Assembly (NCBI RefSeq): GCF_000425445.1
Contig: NZ_KE384379.1
Span: 62,001-126,000 of the forward strand
DNA from: Flavobacterium denitrificans DSM 15936
GTDB taxonomy: Bacteria; Bacteroidota; Bacteroidia; Flavobacteriales; Flavobacteriaceae
Direction: 5' to 3'
DNA length: 64,000 nt
Position numbers and translations under genes: made by a program. How positions within the stretch are numbered: position 1 is the first letter of the stretch; every line of letters starts with the position of its first letter. A model generated the notes under the pieces. The model was not told the origin of the DNA. It did no database searches and saw only the letters and a program-made list of their open reading frames with translations. Shown one piece after another: positions 44,401 through 51,294 of the stretch.

Positions 44401-46549
44401 TTGGCCCGGCGTGAAGATTCAGTTTTTCTAAATCGGCTATATCTAAATTCAATTTTAGTTTTATTGCCGGATATTTCTCTTTTGTATTTCCGCTCGCAAC
44501 CAAATCAAAATTCAAATTCGGATCTTTCATTCCTGATTTTACATCAAAAGATCCATTTTCGATATTTCCTTTTAATGCTAAATCTTTGTAGGTATATTTA
44601 TTAAAAACAGCTTTTTGAACCAATCCGTCAACTACTGCATTTGCAGTTTTTGGGTCCAAACCAGTTCCTTTAACTTTCGCTTTAAGCGTAATTTTCCCGA
44701 TTGAATCGTTTTTTATTAATCGACCAACATTGAAATCCAACAAATAAACCGTGGCATCGTATTTCTCTCTTTTTTTGACACGCTGATCAAATAACGCATC
44801 AACTTTTGCATTTCCGAAACTACTGTTTAAAGCCAGATTTGTTTTGAAATTCTGAACCGAACCTTTAAATTTTCCCTGTAAACTTAATTGTTGCGGAATT
44901 TGAATATTCGTCGGAATTGTTCCTTTCGGCACAAAACCATAAATGTCTTTTGAAGTGCTCGAAAGTTTTTTGATATTCAAATCGTAATAGGCTTTTTGAG
45001 CATCAGGCAGGCCTTTTATTTTCCCCGAAAGGGAAACTTTTGTAGTTCCAATTCCACTCATTTCGAACAACGGAATATCCAAATCTTTTACTTTTCCGCT
45101 CAAACGTGTGTTGATCGCCAAAACAGCATTTGGACTACTTTTAAACGGATTTGTCTTTTGCAAATCAGGCGCGAACAACAAAATGTCTTTGAAACCAATT
45201 TTTGAATTCTTTACATTAGCTTCAATCGAAAGGTTTCCAAGATCTTTTTGAAGCGCTTTGAGCGATTTATATTCGACTTTAATTTTATCCTGAAGAAGCG
45301 TTTGCGGTGTTTTTAGATATAAATTATTCAGATACGCATTTTTTGGTCCGTAGAAAAAATCGGTTTTTAAAGCCTGAATATTTAAACCTCTTTTTTCATT
45401 TACCGCCAAAGATTTAATGTTTCCTGAAATCGTATCGTTTGCGTAATACAATTTTTCAGCCTGAAAATTAAACTTATCCAAATCCAAATGACTGTAATCT
45501 AAACCTTTTGCAACTGGTTTAGACTGCATATCATCAAATTTGAATGCAACATTTTGAATGTCAATTTTATTTAGTTTTGCTTTCCAACCCGCTTGTTTTA
45601 TGGCTGTTGTATCTAAACTTGGAGTTTGAATTTGTTTTTCTTTTGCTCCTAATCTTAGATTTCCGCTAAGATTTTTTAGTTCTAAAGTATCGAAATCTAA
45701 AAGTTGTTTGTTCAAATCGATTTCATTAAAAGACAAATTTAGATTTCCGAGTTTTATACCCGAATCTAATTTTGAATCTTTATTATCGTACGCAATATCA
45801 ATTTTTGACAAACTGATTTTTCCGAGTTTTAATTTGAAATCTGGTCGCTTGGAAATAGTATCAACTGTTTTTACTGAAACTTCAGCAATTTGCTCGACAA
45901 CATCCTGATTTAAAACCAATTTTAATCCGTCAAGATCAATATTCGGAATATCAAAATTCATTTTGTCTAAATCGAATTCCTTGAATTTTGTGTCAAAATG
46001 AGTCAGTTTTACGCGAATATCATTTTTAGAAAAATCATCTTTAAAATTGAATTTGATATTATCTAAATTGACTTTTACAACCGAAATTTTAAACGGTTTT
46101 GCATTTGGATCTTCAACTTTTGGTTCTTTTGATTCGAATGCTTTTATGATATAATCGAAGTTGAAAACGCCGTCTTTATTTCGCGAAATGTTAGCTGTGG
46201 TATTTTCTAAAGAAACCGAATTGATTTCGAGTTCACTGCTAACCAGTTTAAAAAGATCAACATCGAGTTCTAATCGTTTACCTGCCAGTAAAGTATCTTT
46301 TTTTTGATCTTCAAAATAGAAACCTTCCAAGACTACATCTTTTGGAAATTTGATCGAAATATGATCTAATGAAACTTTGGTTTTAATCTTTTTATGAAGG
46401 TAAGAAACCGCTTTGTCCTTAACAAAATTCTGGACAGACGGAACCTGAATTAAAACAATTAAAAGCAATAAAAGCGCAACCACAGAACCCACGCACCAAA
46501 GCAGTACACGAAGTGTTTTTTTTAGAAAATGAATTGATTTCTTATTCAT
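41450..46549 (-). CDS. tamB: TamB: inner-membrane-anchored translocation/assembly module protein
   Basis: 1699 residues. An N-terminal signal anchor (VLLWCVGSVVALLLLLIVLIQ) is followed by SVQNFVKDKAVSYLHKKIK and an AsmA-like block (about 40-200). A very long region of beta-strand repeats, expected to form the periplasmic beta-taco groove, leads to the conserved C-terminal TamB domain with VALDYQLTKDGRYMLRAYRKN. A charged Lys/Glu tail (about the last 50 residues, MIREEKLRKERQKQKEKEEK) follows the domain and is unusual. The gene lies immediately upstream of tamL. The pair bridges inner and outer membranes for outer-membrane assembly or phospholipid transport. Confidence 0.93.
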   Translation of the reverse strand: MNKKSIHFLKKTLRVLLWCVGSVVALLLLLIVLIQVPSVQNFVKDKAVSYLHKKIKTKVSLDHISIKFPKDVVLEGFYFEDQKKDTLLAGKRLELDVDLFKLVSSELEINSVSLENTTANISRNKDGVFNFDYIIKAFESKEPKVEDPNAKPFKISVVKVNLDNIKFNFKDDFSKNDIRVKLTHFDTKFKEFDLDKMNFDIPNIDLDGLKLVLNQDVVEQIAEVSVKTVDTISKRPDFKLKLGKISLSKIDIAYDNKDSKLDSGIKLGNLNLSFNEIDLNKQLLDFDTLELKNLSGNLRLGAKEKQIQTPSLDTTAIKQAGWKAKLNKIDIQNVAFKFDDMQSKPVAKGLDYSHLDLDKFNFQAEKLYYANDTISGNIKSLAVNEKRGLNIQALKTDFFYGPKNAYLNNLYLKTPQTLLQDKIKVEYKSLKALQKDLGNLSIEANVKNSKIGFKDILLFAPDLQKTNPFKSSPNAVLAINTRLSGKVKDLDIPLFEMSGIGTTKVSLSGKIKGLPDAQKAYYDLNIKKLSSTSKDIYGFVPKGTIPTNIQIPQQLSLQGKFKGSVQNFKTNLALNSSFGNAKVDALFDQRVKKREKYDATVYLLDFNVGRLIKNDSIGKITLKAKVKGTGLDPKTANAVVDGLVQKAVFNKYTYKDLALKGNIENGSFDVKSGMKDPNLNFDLVASGNTKEKYPAIKLKLNLDIADLEKLNLHAGPMKLRGNVDADIANSNPDFLNGKVFLSNIQILQDKEPIVLDSVRVIAFSDNTRNNIKISSQFLKAEVDGKYKLTTLTSAIKKSLSKYIDLKNPKVNGESDEQRLAFTLTVDNDPILFKLIPKLTGLEPIKITGKYNNVADSLEIKGTIPRIVYTDNTISDGKINIETKENALEYTISVATIESGSLKIPFTSLSGKVANNILDYALEIKDAKDKQQYFVGGQFKAEDSKNIFKIDAENFVLNYDKWKIDPENAIEFGKNQLYINKFFLENDGNELKIQSQGTQNNAPIQVDFVNFKIETIMNIVKKDKLLMQGLINGNAVVENVMTKPTFTSDLKIDDFTFKGDKVGDLEVKVDNKTANILTANVQLSDEGNDVNLTGDYAIEAGTFDFDVAINKLNIKSIQGFSMDNISEGTGYLSGNFKIQGTTDAPKINGELNFNDTGFRVTQLNSYFKTDQEKITFNDGVITFDKFTLQDENDNELSLDGTIESPDFRKYNFGLTITADDFRAIHSKATDNDLFYGDLFLDTKLNVKGTLENPVVGGNIKVNKETKFTVVLPQSDPSIADREGIVEFVDEDNQYLRQTAEMQKKLNQSELIGMDVSVDISIDKEAELTLIIDKGNGDYLNLKGEAQLTGGIDPSGKTTLTGKYEFTDGAYEMNFNMIRRKFNIQKGSSITWNGEPTMATLNITAIYKVETAPIDLLGNQLGDKTQAEKNTYKQKIPFETHLKMNGELLKPEITFDIVLPEGNYGVSSNIIDLSRTKLEQLRQEPAEMNKQVFALLLLNRFIGENPFASESGGTSAESLARQSVSKILSQQLNDFAGELISGVQLEFDLESTEDYTTGTMENRTDLNVGVSKKLLDDRLKVTVGSSFAVEGQERANEQSTNIAGDVALDYQLTKDGRYMLRAYRKNEYQVAVEGQVIETGIAFIITMSYNKFRELFHRTEAEKEMIREEKLRKERQKQKEKEEKEKENKEEDQIKGTDIKT

Positions 46550-46723
46550 ACGTCAGCAAAACACGATTAGATTAATTGCGATTTTATAAGGCTGTAATTA
46601 TTCAGTTTACAAAATTGTAGATTTTAAATCTTAACAATTTACACAATTATCCGCAATTATTCTAAAATTTTACTGTGAAATGGTTAATTTTCGGTTCTTA
46701 CTTTAGCCAAAGGTTGAATAAAA

Positions 46724-46809
46724 CTTTGCGCCTTTGCGTCTTTGCGAGACTAAAAAAAGTCTGTTTTAATAGCTTAGAAATAATCTCGCAAAGACGCAAA
46801 GGCGCAAAG
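46724..46809. repeat. 26-bp perfect inverted repeat (GCAAAGACGCAAAGGCGCAAAG family)
   Basis: The arms 46724-46749 and 46784-46809 are exact complements with a 34-base centre. They are close relatives of the CGCAAAGACGCAGAG repeat, with GGCGC replacing AGTCG. It lies in the gap between tamB and the GSCFA gene, just past the GSCFA stop on the minus strand, and may work as its terminator. Confidence 0.85.
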
Positions 46810-46815
46810 AAAATT

Positions 46816-47766
46816 TTAGAATTTGATTTGTGGAAGTTTTTCTCCTAAAAGATTTATTTTCTTTTGAAGGTTTACCAAGAATTTTTGATGCTGTTCTGAT
46901 TCTGGATTGAAGCTTCTGTGGCGTAAACTTTTTTGAATTTCGTCAACTTCCTGCATTACCGAAATGCTTTCTTGTGCAATGTAATTTTCACTGAAAAGTT
47001 TCCAAATATAATCAATCGCGATTTGGTTCGGATGAAGCATATCTTCGGCATAAAAACGATAATCGCGAAGTTCATCCATCATGATTTCGTACGACGGAAA
47101 GTAGTCAAAAGTCGAAAGTCGAAAGTCAAAAGTTTGATGTAGCGCCGTGAATAAATGTGATTTGCTTAATTGATTTTCGACAAAACCATCTTTTATGTGG
47201 CGAACTGGCGAAACTGTGAAAATGAAATTTATGTTTGGATTTATTGTCTGAATTAAATCGATTGTGTTTTGAATGCTTTTCTGAATTAATTCTGCCGACA
47301 ATAATTCTTTTGAGAATTGTTTTTGAGGCACTTTATGGCAATTCGCTACAATTTCTTCGCTTTTGAGATTTTTGTAAATCCAGGAAGTTCCGTATGTGAT
47401 GATAATATGCGTGGCTTCTTTTAATTGTTTATTGGTTTCTGTAATTGCTTTATTTAAAGTTTCAAGCAATTCTTGTCGGTCAGAATTACTTAAATCGGAA
47501 TGCACTTCATAAGAATGCCAGCGTTCGTTGTGAAAAAAAACGTCTTTTTCCTGATAAAAATCCAATGCACAAACTCTTTGAAATATTTTCTCAATTGAAA
47601 CCGGATTAAAAATAATCCCAAACGGATTCGTTTCATTCTGAAACTTAAAATAATCGAATTTCTCGGCAATATTTTCTGCAAAACAAGATCCAACAGAAAG
47701 TATTTTCGAATTATAATCGATTGGATTATTACTTTTTGAAATTGGAATTTGGGTTCTGAATTGCAT
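46816..47766 (-). CDS. GSCFA-domain protein
   Basis: 316 residues. The name-giving motif is visible as GSCFAENIAEKF at about residue 26, followed by NPFGIIFNP, ITYGTSWIYKN and the late SYEIMMDELRDYRFYAEDMLHPN. The domain is related to SGNH/GDSL hydrolases and common in Bacteroidota; function is unknown. Inside the gene, bases 47103-47135 consist of the intergenic AAAGTCGAAAGTC word, which is read in frame as TFDFRLSTFD before YFPSYEI. Comparison with the usual family spacing suggests an insertion of about 8-10 residues there. No signal peptide is seen. Confidence 0.88.
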   Translation of the reverse strand: MQFRTQIPISKSNNPIDYNSKILSVGSCFAENIAEKFDYFKFQNETNPFGIIFNPVSIEKIFQRVCALDFYQEKDVFFHNERWHSYEVHSDLSNSDRQELLETLNKAITETNKQLKEATHIIITYGTSWIYKNLKSEEIVANCHKVPQKQFSKELLSAELIQKSIQNTIDLIQTINPNINFIFTVSPVRHIKDGFVENQLSKSHLFTALHQTFDFRLSTFDYFPSYEIMMDELRDYRFYAEDMLHPNQIAIDYIWKLFSENYIAQESISVMQEVDEIQKSLRHRSFNPESEQHQKFLVNLQKKINLLGEKLPQIKF

Positions 47767-47808
47767 GAGATTTTATTTGAACACGAATTTCGCCAATTAT
47801 CAGCAATA

Positions 47809-47840
47809 AAAAAACCAAATACATGAAGTATTTGGTTTTA
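47809..47840 (-). terminator. intrinsic terminator of the lipoprotein gene
   Basis: The stem AAAACCAAATAC (47811-47822) / GTATTTGGTTTT (47828-47839) has a 5-base loop and A/T flanks, 20 bases past the stop of the 47858-48652 gene. Confidence 0.78.
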
Positions 47841-47857
47841 ATAAACATTATTTATAA

Positions 47858-48652
47858 TTAATAAGTGTACTCGTGTATTGCATCAACAGTTACACCATCT
47901 TGTCCATAAAGCGTTTCTTTAGTTGGATATCCTTTATCATTGTATTCGTATACTGTTTTTCTAGAATATGAACTATTATCTCCTGAATAAGTATATGTAT
48001 GCTTGGTCAAATTATTAACACTGCTATTGTCTGCATCTATTAATAAATTGTAGCCTAAAACATTTTTAAATGGACTGTTTTTTATATCATACTCATAAAG
48101 ACTAGTGCGAACTGAACTTACTCCTGAGGGCTGATCAGTAGCAACCATCTTAACCAAATTACCATTCTGAAAAGTATACACCTCTAAATAATCATTTTTG
48201 CTTTCAATTCCTGTTGTTGGATTTATACTATAGACTTCTCTTTTAACAGTACCGTCTGGATTATATGTGTAAACATATCTACCTTTATATTGACCAAACG
48301 GGTATTGAGAAGTGAATTTTCTTGCATATAACGTAGATGTTAATTTTCCGTTTGTATAAGAAAATGATTGTTCTTCTCTTTTATCACCTGTGATCTCATA
48401 CTCTATAGATTTAACAATAACATTTCCTTCATAAGTAAAAATAGTTTTAGTTTCTTCATCAATAGAACTTACTATTTTATTACCATCATATGTGATAATT
48501 GAAGTTGTATTTTCCAAAGGATAGTCTGGCTCAGAAAATTTAATTGTTTTTGGCAAAATCACCACTTCATTTTTTCCCGAATCATCATCATTTGATGAGC
48601 AAGAAGTAATTATTAGAGCTAAAGCTCCAAAAAGGAATAGAATTTTTTTCAT
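47858..48652 (-). CDS. lipoprotein with YD-like strand repeats, unknown function
   Basis: 264 residues. MKKILFLFGALALIITSCSS gives a signal with lipobox ITSC and the NDDDSG spacer typical of surface lipoproteins in Bacteroidota. The mature protein repeats a Y-T-Y-x-x-x-G pattern (FSYTNGKLTS, YVYTYNPDGTVKR, HTYTYSGDNSS, TVYEYNDKGYPTKETLYGQD) reminiscent of RHS/YD-repeat or DUF4595-like beta proteins. It is probably cell-surface exposed. A CAAAATTA box at 48682-48689 may be its -7 element. It is not linked to a recognisable operon. Confidence 0.7.
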   Translation of the reverse strand: MKKILFLFGALALIITSCSSNDDDSGKNEVVILPKTIKFSEPDYPLENTTSIITYDGNKIVSSIDEETKTIFTYEGNVIVKSIEYEITGDKREEQSFSYTNGKLTSTLYARKFTSQYPFGQYKGRYVYTYNPDGTVKREVYSINPTTGIESKNDYLEVYTFQNGNLVKMVATDQPSGVSSVRTSLYEYDIKNSPFKNVLGYNLLIDADNSSVNNLTKHTYTYSGDNSSYSRKTVYEYNDKGYPTKETLYGQDGVTVDAIHEYTY

Positions 48653-48831
48653 TATGAAAATATTAGGTTTAATAATTTTAACAAAATTATCTTAAATTTA
48701 TAATTTAATAAGAAAAATAAGCTTTTTAAGTATTACAATAAGACATAATCAAACTTCTTGAAGAATTTGACTATCAAAAAAAATTACATTTTTAATAACA
48801 AAAATGAACTTCACAAACCCAAACAATTGCT

Positions 48832-48839
48832 TACTTTTG
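48832..48839 (+). promoter_or_regulatory. probable -7 box for the ABC exporter gene
   Basis: TACTTTTG fits TAnnTTTG and ends 26 bases before ATG 48866. It lies inside the longer possible reading from 48758 and therefore supports the shorter protein start. Confidence 0.45.
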
Positions 48840-48865
48840 CATCTTCCACTTTTCTAAAAAATCAT

Positions 48866-50611
48866 ATGAAATTATTATATTCTTATATAATCAAACACAA
48901 AATGCTTTTATTTTTTGCTTTGATTATGGCCTCAATCAACATTTGTTTCAGCTTATCAGATTCTATTATTACCGGTAAATTAATGCAGGACTGCGGTGTT
49001 GGTTTACACAAATACGATGGAAATGCGACTGGTTTTATCAAATCGTTATCTTTCTGGCTTGGGCTTTCGCTTGGAGCCGCAATGGTTTCAAGAATTACTA
49101 AAAACTTTCAGGATTATTTTACCAATGTTGTCATTCAGAGAACTGGTGCTCAAATGTATACTGACGGAATCAAAAAATCACTTGATCTTCCTTATGCCGA
49201 ATTTGAAGATCAGCGAAGCGGTGAAACTTTGAGCAAATTGACTAAAGTTAGAATTGATTCTGAAAAACTGATCACGCTTGCAATTTCCTTGATTTTCCAA
49301 ACTATTATCGGTTTCATCTTTGTTATCGTTTATGTTGCTAGCATCGATTACAGAATTTCGATTATCTTTTTGATTACTGCGCCAATTATTGCTTTAGTAA
49401 GTTCTTATTTGGGTAAAAAAATTAAAATTGTTTCTAAGAAAATTGTAAATCAAACCAATGCATTGGCAGGTTCTACAACAGAGAGTTTGCGAAACATTGA
49501 GCTTGTAAAAAGTCTTGGCTTAACCTATCAGGAAGAAAAACGTTTGAACTTAAATACTTTTAAAATTCTGCAATTAGAATTAGAAAAAGTACGTTTCATC
49601 AGAAGTTTAAGTTTTATTCAGGGAACCACAGTTCACTTTTTGAGAACTTGTGTCGTGTTCACTTTGTATTATTTCCTATTTGGAGGAAAAATTATTGTAG
49701 GTGATTTATTGACAATGGTTTTCTTTACTTTCTTCATTTTTGGTCCGTTGCAGGAATTAGGGAATTTTATTATTGTTTTAAACGAAACTAAGGTTTCGAT
49801 GGAGAATTTCAAAAATCTGTTGAATGCTCCAAAGGAATTCCGTCCAAAAACTCCAAAACACGTGGGAGCAATTCAGAAATTGCTTTTCACAAATGTGAGT
49901 TTTCAGCACAGAACTGCCAAATTCAAAGCGGTCGAAAATATCAATTTTGAAATCAAGCAAGGACAAACCGTTGCCTTTGTTGGACCGTCTGGATCTGGGA
50001 AAACGACTTTGGTAAAACTATTAGTTGGACTTTACACGCCTGCGGAAGGTCAGGTTTTATATAATGATATTGATTCGACTGAAATTGATTTATTAGATTT
50101 AAGAAAACAATTAGGTTTTGTAACGCAAGATGCGCAGTTATTCTCTGGAACAATTCGCGAAAATTTATTATTCGTTAAGCCAAATGCCAGCGATGAAGAT
50201 TTGTATGATGCATTAAAAAGAGCAAGTTGCGACAAACTTCTTAAACGTGCTGAAGATGGCTTAAACACCACAATTGGCGAAGGCGGAATCAAAGTTTCTG
50301 GTGGAGAAAAACAGCGTTTATCAATCGCGAGAGCTATTTTAAGAAATCCGAATTTATTGATTTTTGATGAAGCAACTTCTGCTTTGGATTCAATTACCGA
50401 AGAAGAAATCAACGCGACAATCCGAAATATTTCAGACAAAAATAGAATTACAGTTTTAATTGCCCACCGTTTGTCAACCGTAATGCATGCTGACAGGATT
50501 TTTGTTCTAGAGCAAGGTAAAATCATCGAGCAAGGAAAACATGATGATTTGATTGTGGAGAAAGGGCTTTATTATGCGATGTGGCGCCAGCAGATTGGCG
50601 AAAGAAAATAA
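48866..50611 (+). CDS. ABC exporter, fused membrane and ATPase domains
   Basis: 581 residues from ATG 48866; a longer frame from 48758 would put the promoter inside the gene and adds 36 non-family residues. Six hydrophobic segments make up the membrane domain (about 1-320). The nucleotide-binding domain has Walker A GPSGSGKTTL, Q-loop VTQDAQLF, signature VSGGEKQRLSIARAIL, Walker B LLIFDEATSALD and the H-loop IAHRLSTV. This is a half-transporter that works as a dimer, of the MsbA/multidrug exporter type. Substrate is unknown; lipid or drug export are both possible. A truncated repeat hairpin after the stop acts as terminator. Confidence 0.93.
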   Translation: MKLLYSYIIKHKMLLFFALIMASINICFSLSDSIITGKLMQDCGVGLHKYDGNATGFIKSLSFWLGLSLGAAMVSRITKNFQDYFTNVVIQRTGAQMYTDGIKKSLDLPYAEFEDQRSGETLSKLTKVRIDSEKLITLAISLIFQTIIGFIFVIVYVASIDYRISIIFLITAPIIALVSSYLGKKIKIVSKKIVNQTNALAGSTTESLRNIELVKSLGLTYQEEKRLNLNTFKILQLELEKVRFIRSLSFIQGTTVHFLRTCVVFTLYYFLFGGKIIVGDLLTMVFFTFFIFGPLQELGNFIIVLNETKVSMENFKNLLNAPKEFRPKTPKHVGAIQKLLFTNVSFQHRTAKFKAVENINFEIKQGQTVAFVGPSGSGKTTLVKLLVGLYTPAEGQVLYNDIDSTEIDLLDLRKQLGFVTQDAQLFSGTIRENLLFVKPNASDEDLYDALKRASCDKLLKRAEDGLNTTIGEGGIKVSGGEKQRLSIARAILRNPNLLIFDEATSALDSITEEEINATIRNISDKNRITVLIAHRLSTVMHADRIFVLEQGKIIEQGKHDDLIVEKGLYYAMWRQQIGERK

Positions 50612-50638
50612 TTGCGCGTAAAGAATCTCGCAAAGTCG

Positions 50639-50682
50639 CAGAGTCGCAAAGTTTTTTATAGGCTTTGCGACTCTGTTTTTTT
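50639..50682 (+). terminator. repeat-derived terminator after the ABC gene
   Basis: CAGAGTCGCAAAG (50639-50651) pairs with CTTTGCGACTCTG (50663-50675) and is followed by seven T. The stem is a shortened copy of the CGCAAAGACGCAGAG repeat family whose left half extends to 50624, so a dispersed repeat appears to have been recruited as terminator. Confidence 0.75.
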
Positions 50683-50704
50683 ATTTAAGTCTTTAAGTGT
50701 TTTA

Positions 50705-51083
50705 TTAAAGATTTGAAACTACTCGTTTTATTCCGAATTTGATAATTGACACATTGAAATTTATAAGCAAACCTAATTTCATTTTTGTGATTTTGAGATA
50801 CGTAAGAATTTGTTTTGCGTGGATATCTGTCAATTGTTCAATTGATTTAATCTCTAGAATTACTTTGTTTTCTACTATTAAATCAGCTCGAAAACCGATA
50901 TCCAGATTTATTTGATCCCAAATCACGGGTAAAGTTTTTTGTCTTTCTACAGTTAATCCTCTTTTAGTTAATTCATGATGTAAAATTGCTTCATAAACAG
51001 ATTCCAATAAACCAGGTCCTAATTTCACATGAATTTTATAACAAACATCAACCACAACAGCTGAAATTTCATTTTTCAGTCAT
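50705..51083 (-). pseudogene. GxxExxY protein gene with a frameshift in its first codons
   Basis: The frame open from 51055 (GTG) encodes 116 residues with LGPGLLESVYEAILHHEL (the G-x-x-E-x-x-Y signature) and FRADLIVENKVILEIKSIEQL, the PD-(D/E)xK-like core. The family normally starts with M-T-E-N-E-I-x. An ATG at 51081-51083 reads M-T-E-K-stop because five T stand at 51072-51076 on the plus strand. With four, the frame would be M-T-E-N-E-I-S-A-V-V-V-D-V and join the ORF. So a 1-base change in a homopolymer broke the natural start. Alternatives are a GTG start at 51055 or a sequencing error. Function of the family is unknown. Confidence 0.65.
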
Positions 51084-51133
51084 TTTTATTTTTTTTTAAG
51101 TATAAACTTACAAATTTAAAACTTAAAATAAAA

Positions 51134-51181
51134 AAGTCGCAAAGCATAAAATACTTTGCGACTCTGCGTCTTTGCGAGATT
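51134..51181. repeat. hairpin repeat (CGCAAAGACGCAGAG family)
   Basis: GTCGCAAAG (51136-51144) pairs with the start of a 28-base word (51154-51181) that is identical to 38318-38345. Only the inner stem is kept; the outer left arm is missing. It lies between the GxxExxY gene and alaS. Confidence 0.8.
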
Positions 51182-51237
51182 AAAAACATCATCAACATCA
51201 CAAACAAAATTTTAGCAATTAAATTAAAGCCAAAAAA

Positions 51238-51288
51238 AAGTCGCAAAGCTTAAAAAAAAACTTTGCGACTCTGCGTCTTTGCGAGATT
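51238..51288. repeat. hairpin repeat (CGCAAAGACGCAGAG family), second copy before alaS
   Basis: The inner stem GTCGCAAAG (51240-51248) with 51261-51269 is followed by the same 28-base word (51261-51288). It sits 6 bases past the alaS stop codon on the minus strand, where it could serve as terminator. Spacing to the previous copy is about 107 bases. Confidence 0.8.
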
Positions 51289-51294
51289 AAAAAA

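Noticed and set aside
48758..48865. Earlier start of the ABC exporter
   Set aside because: The added 36 residues are Lys/Asn-rich, not family-like, and contain the probable -7 promoter box.
50050..50526. 158-residue open frame on the minus strand inside the ABC exporter ATPase domain
   Set aside because: Complement of conserved Walker and signature motifs; no independent support.
51134..51288. Two near-identical hairpins about 107 bases apart as a possible CRISPR array
   Set aside because: Only two units here, no regular spacer set, copies elsewhere at gene ends, and no cas genes.
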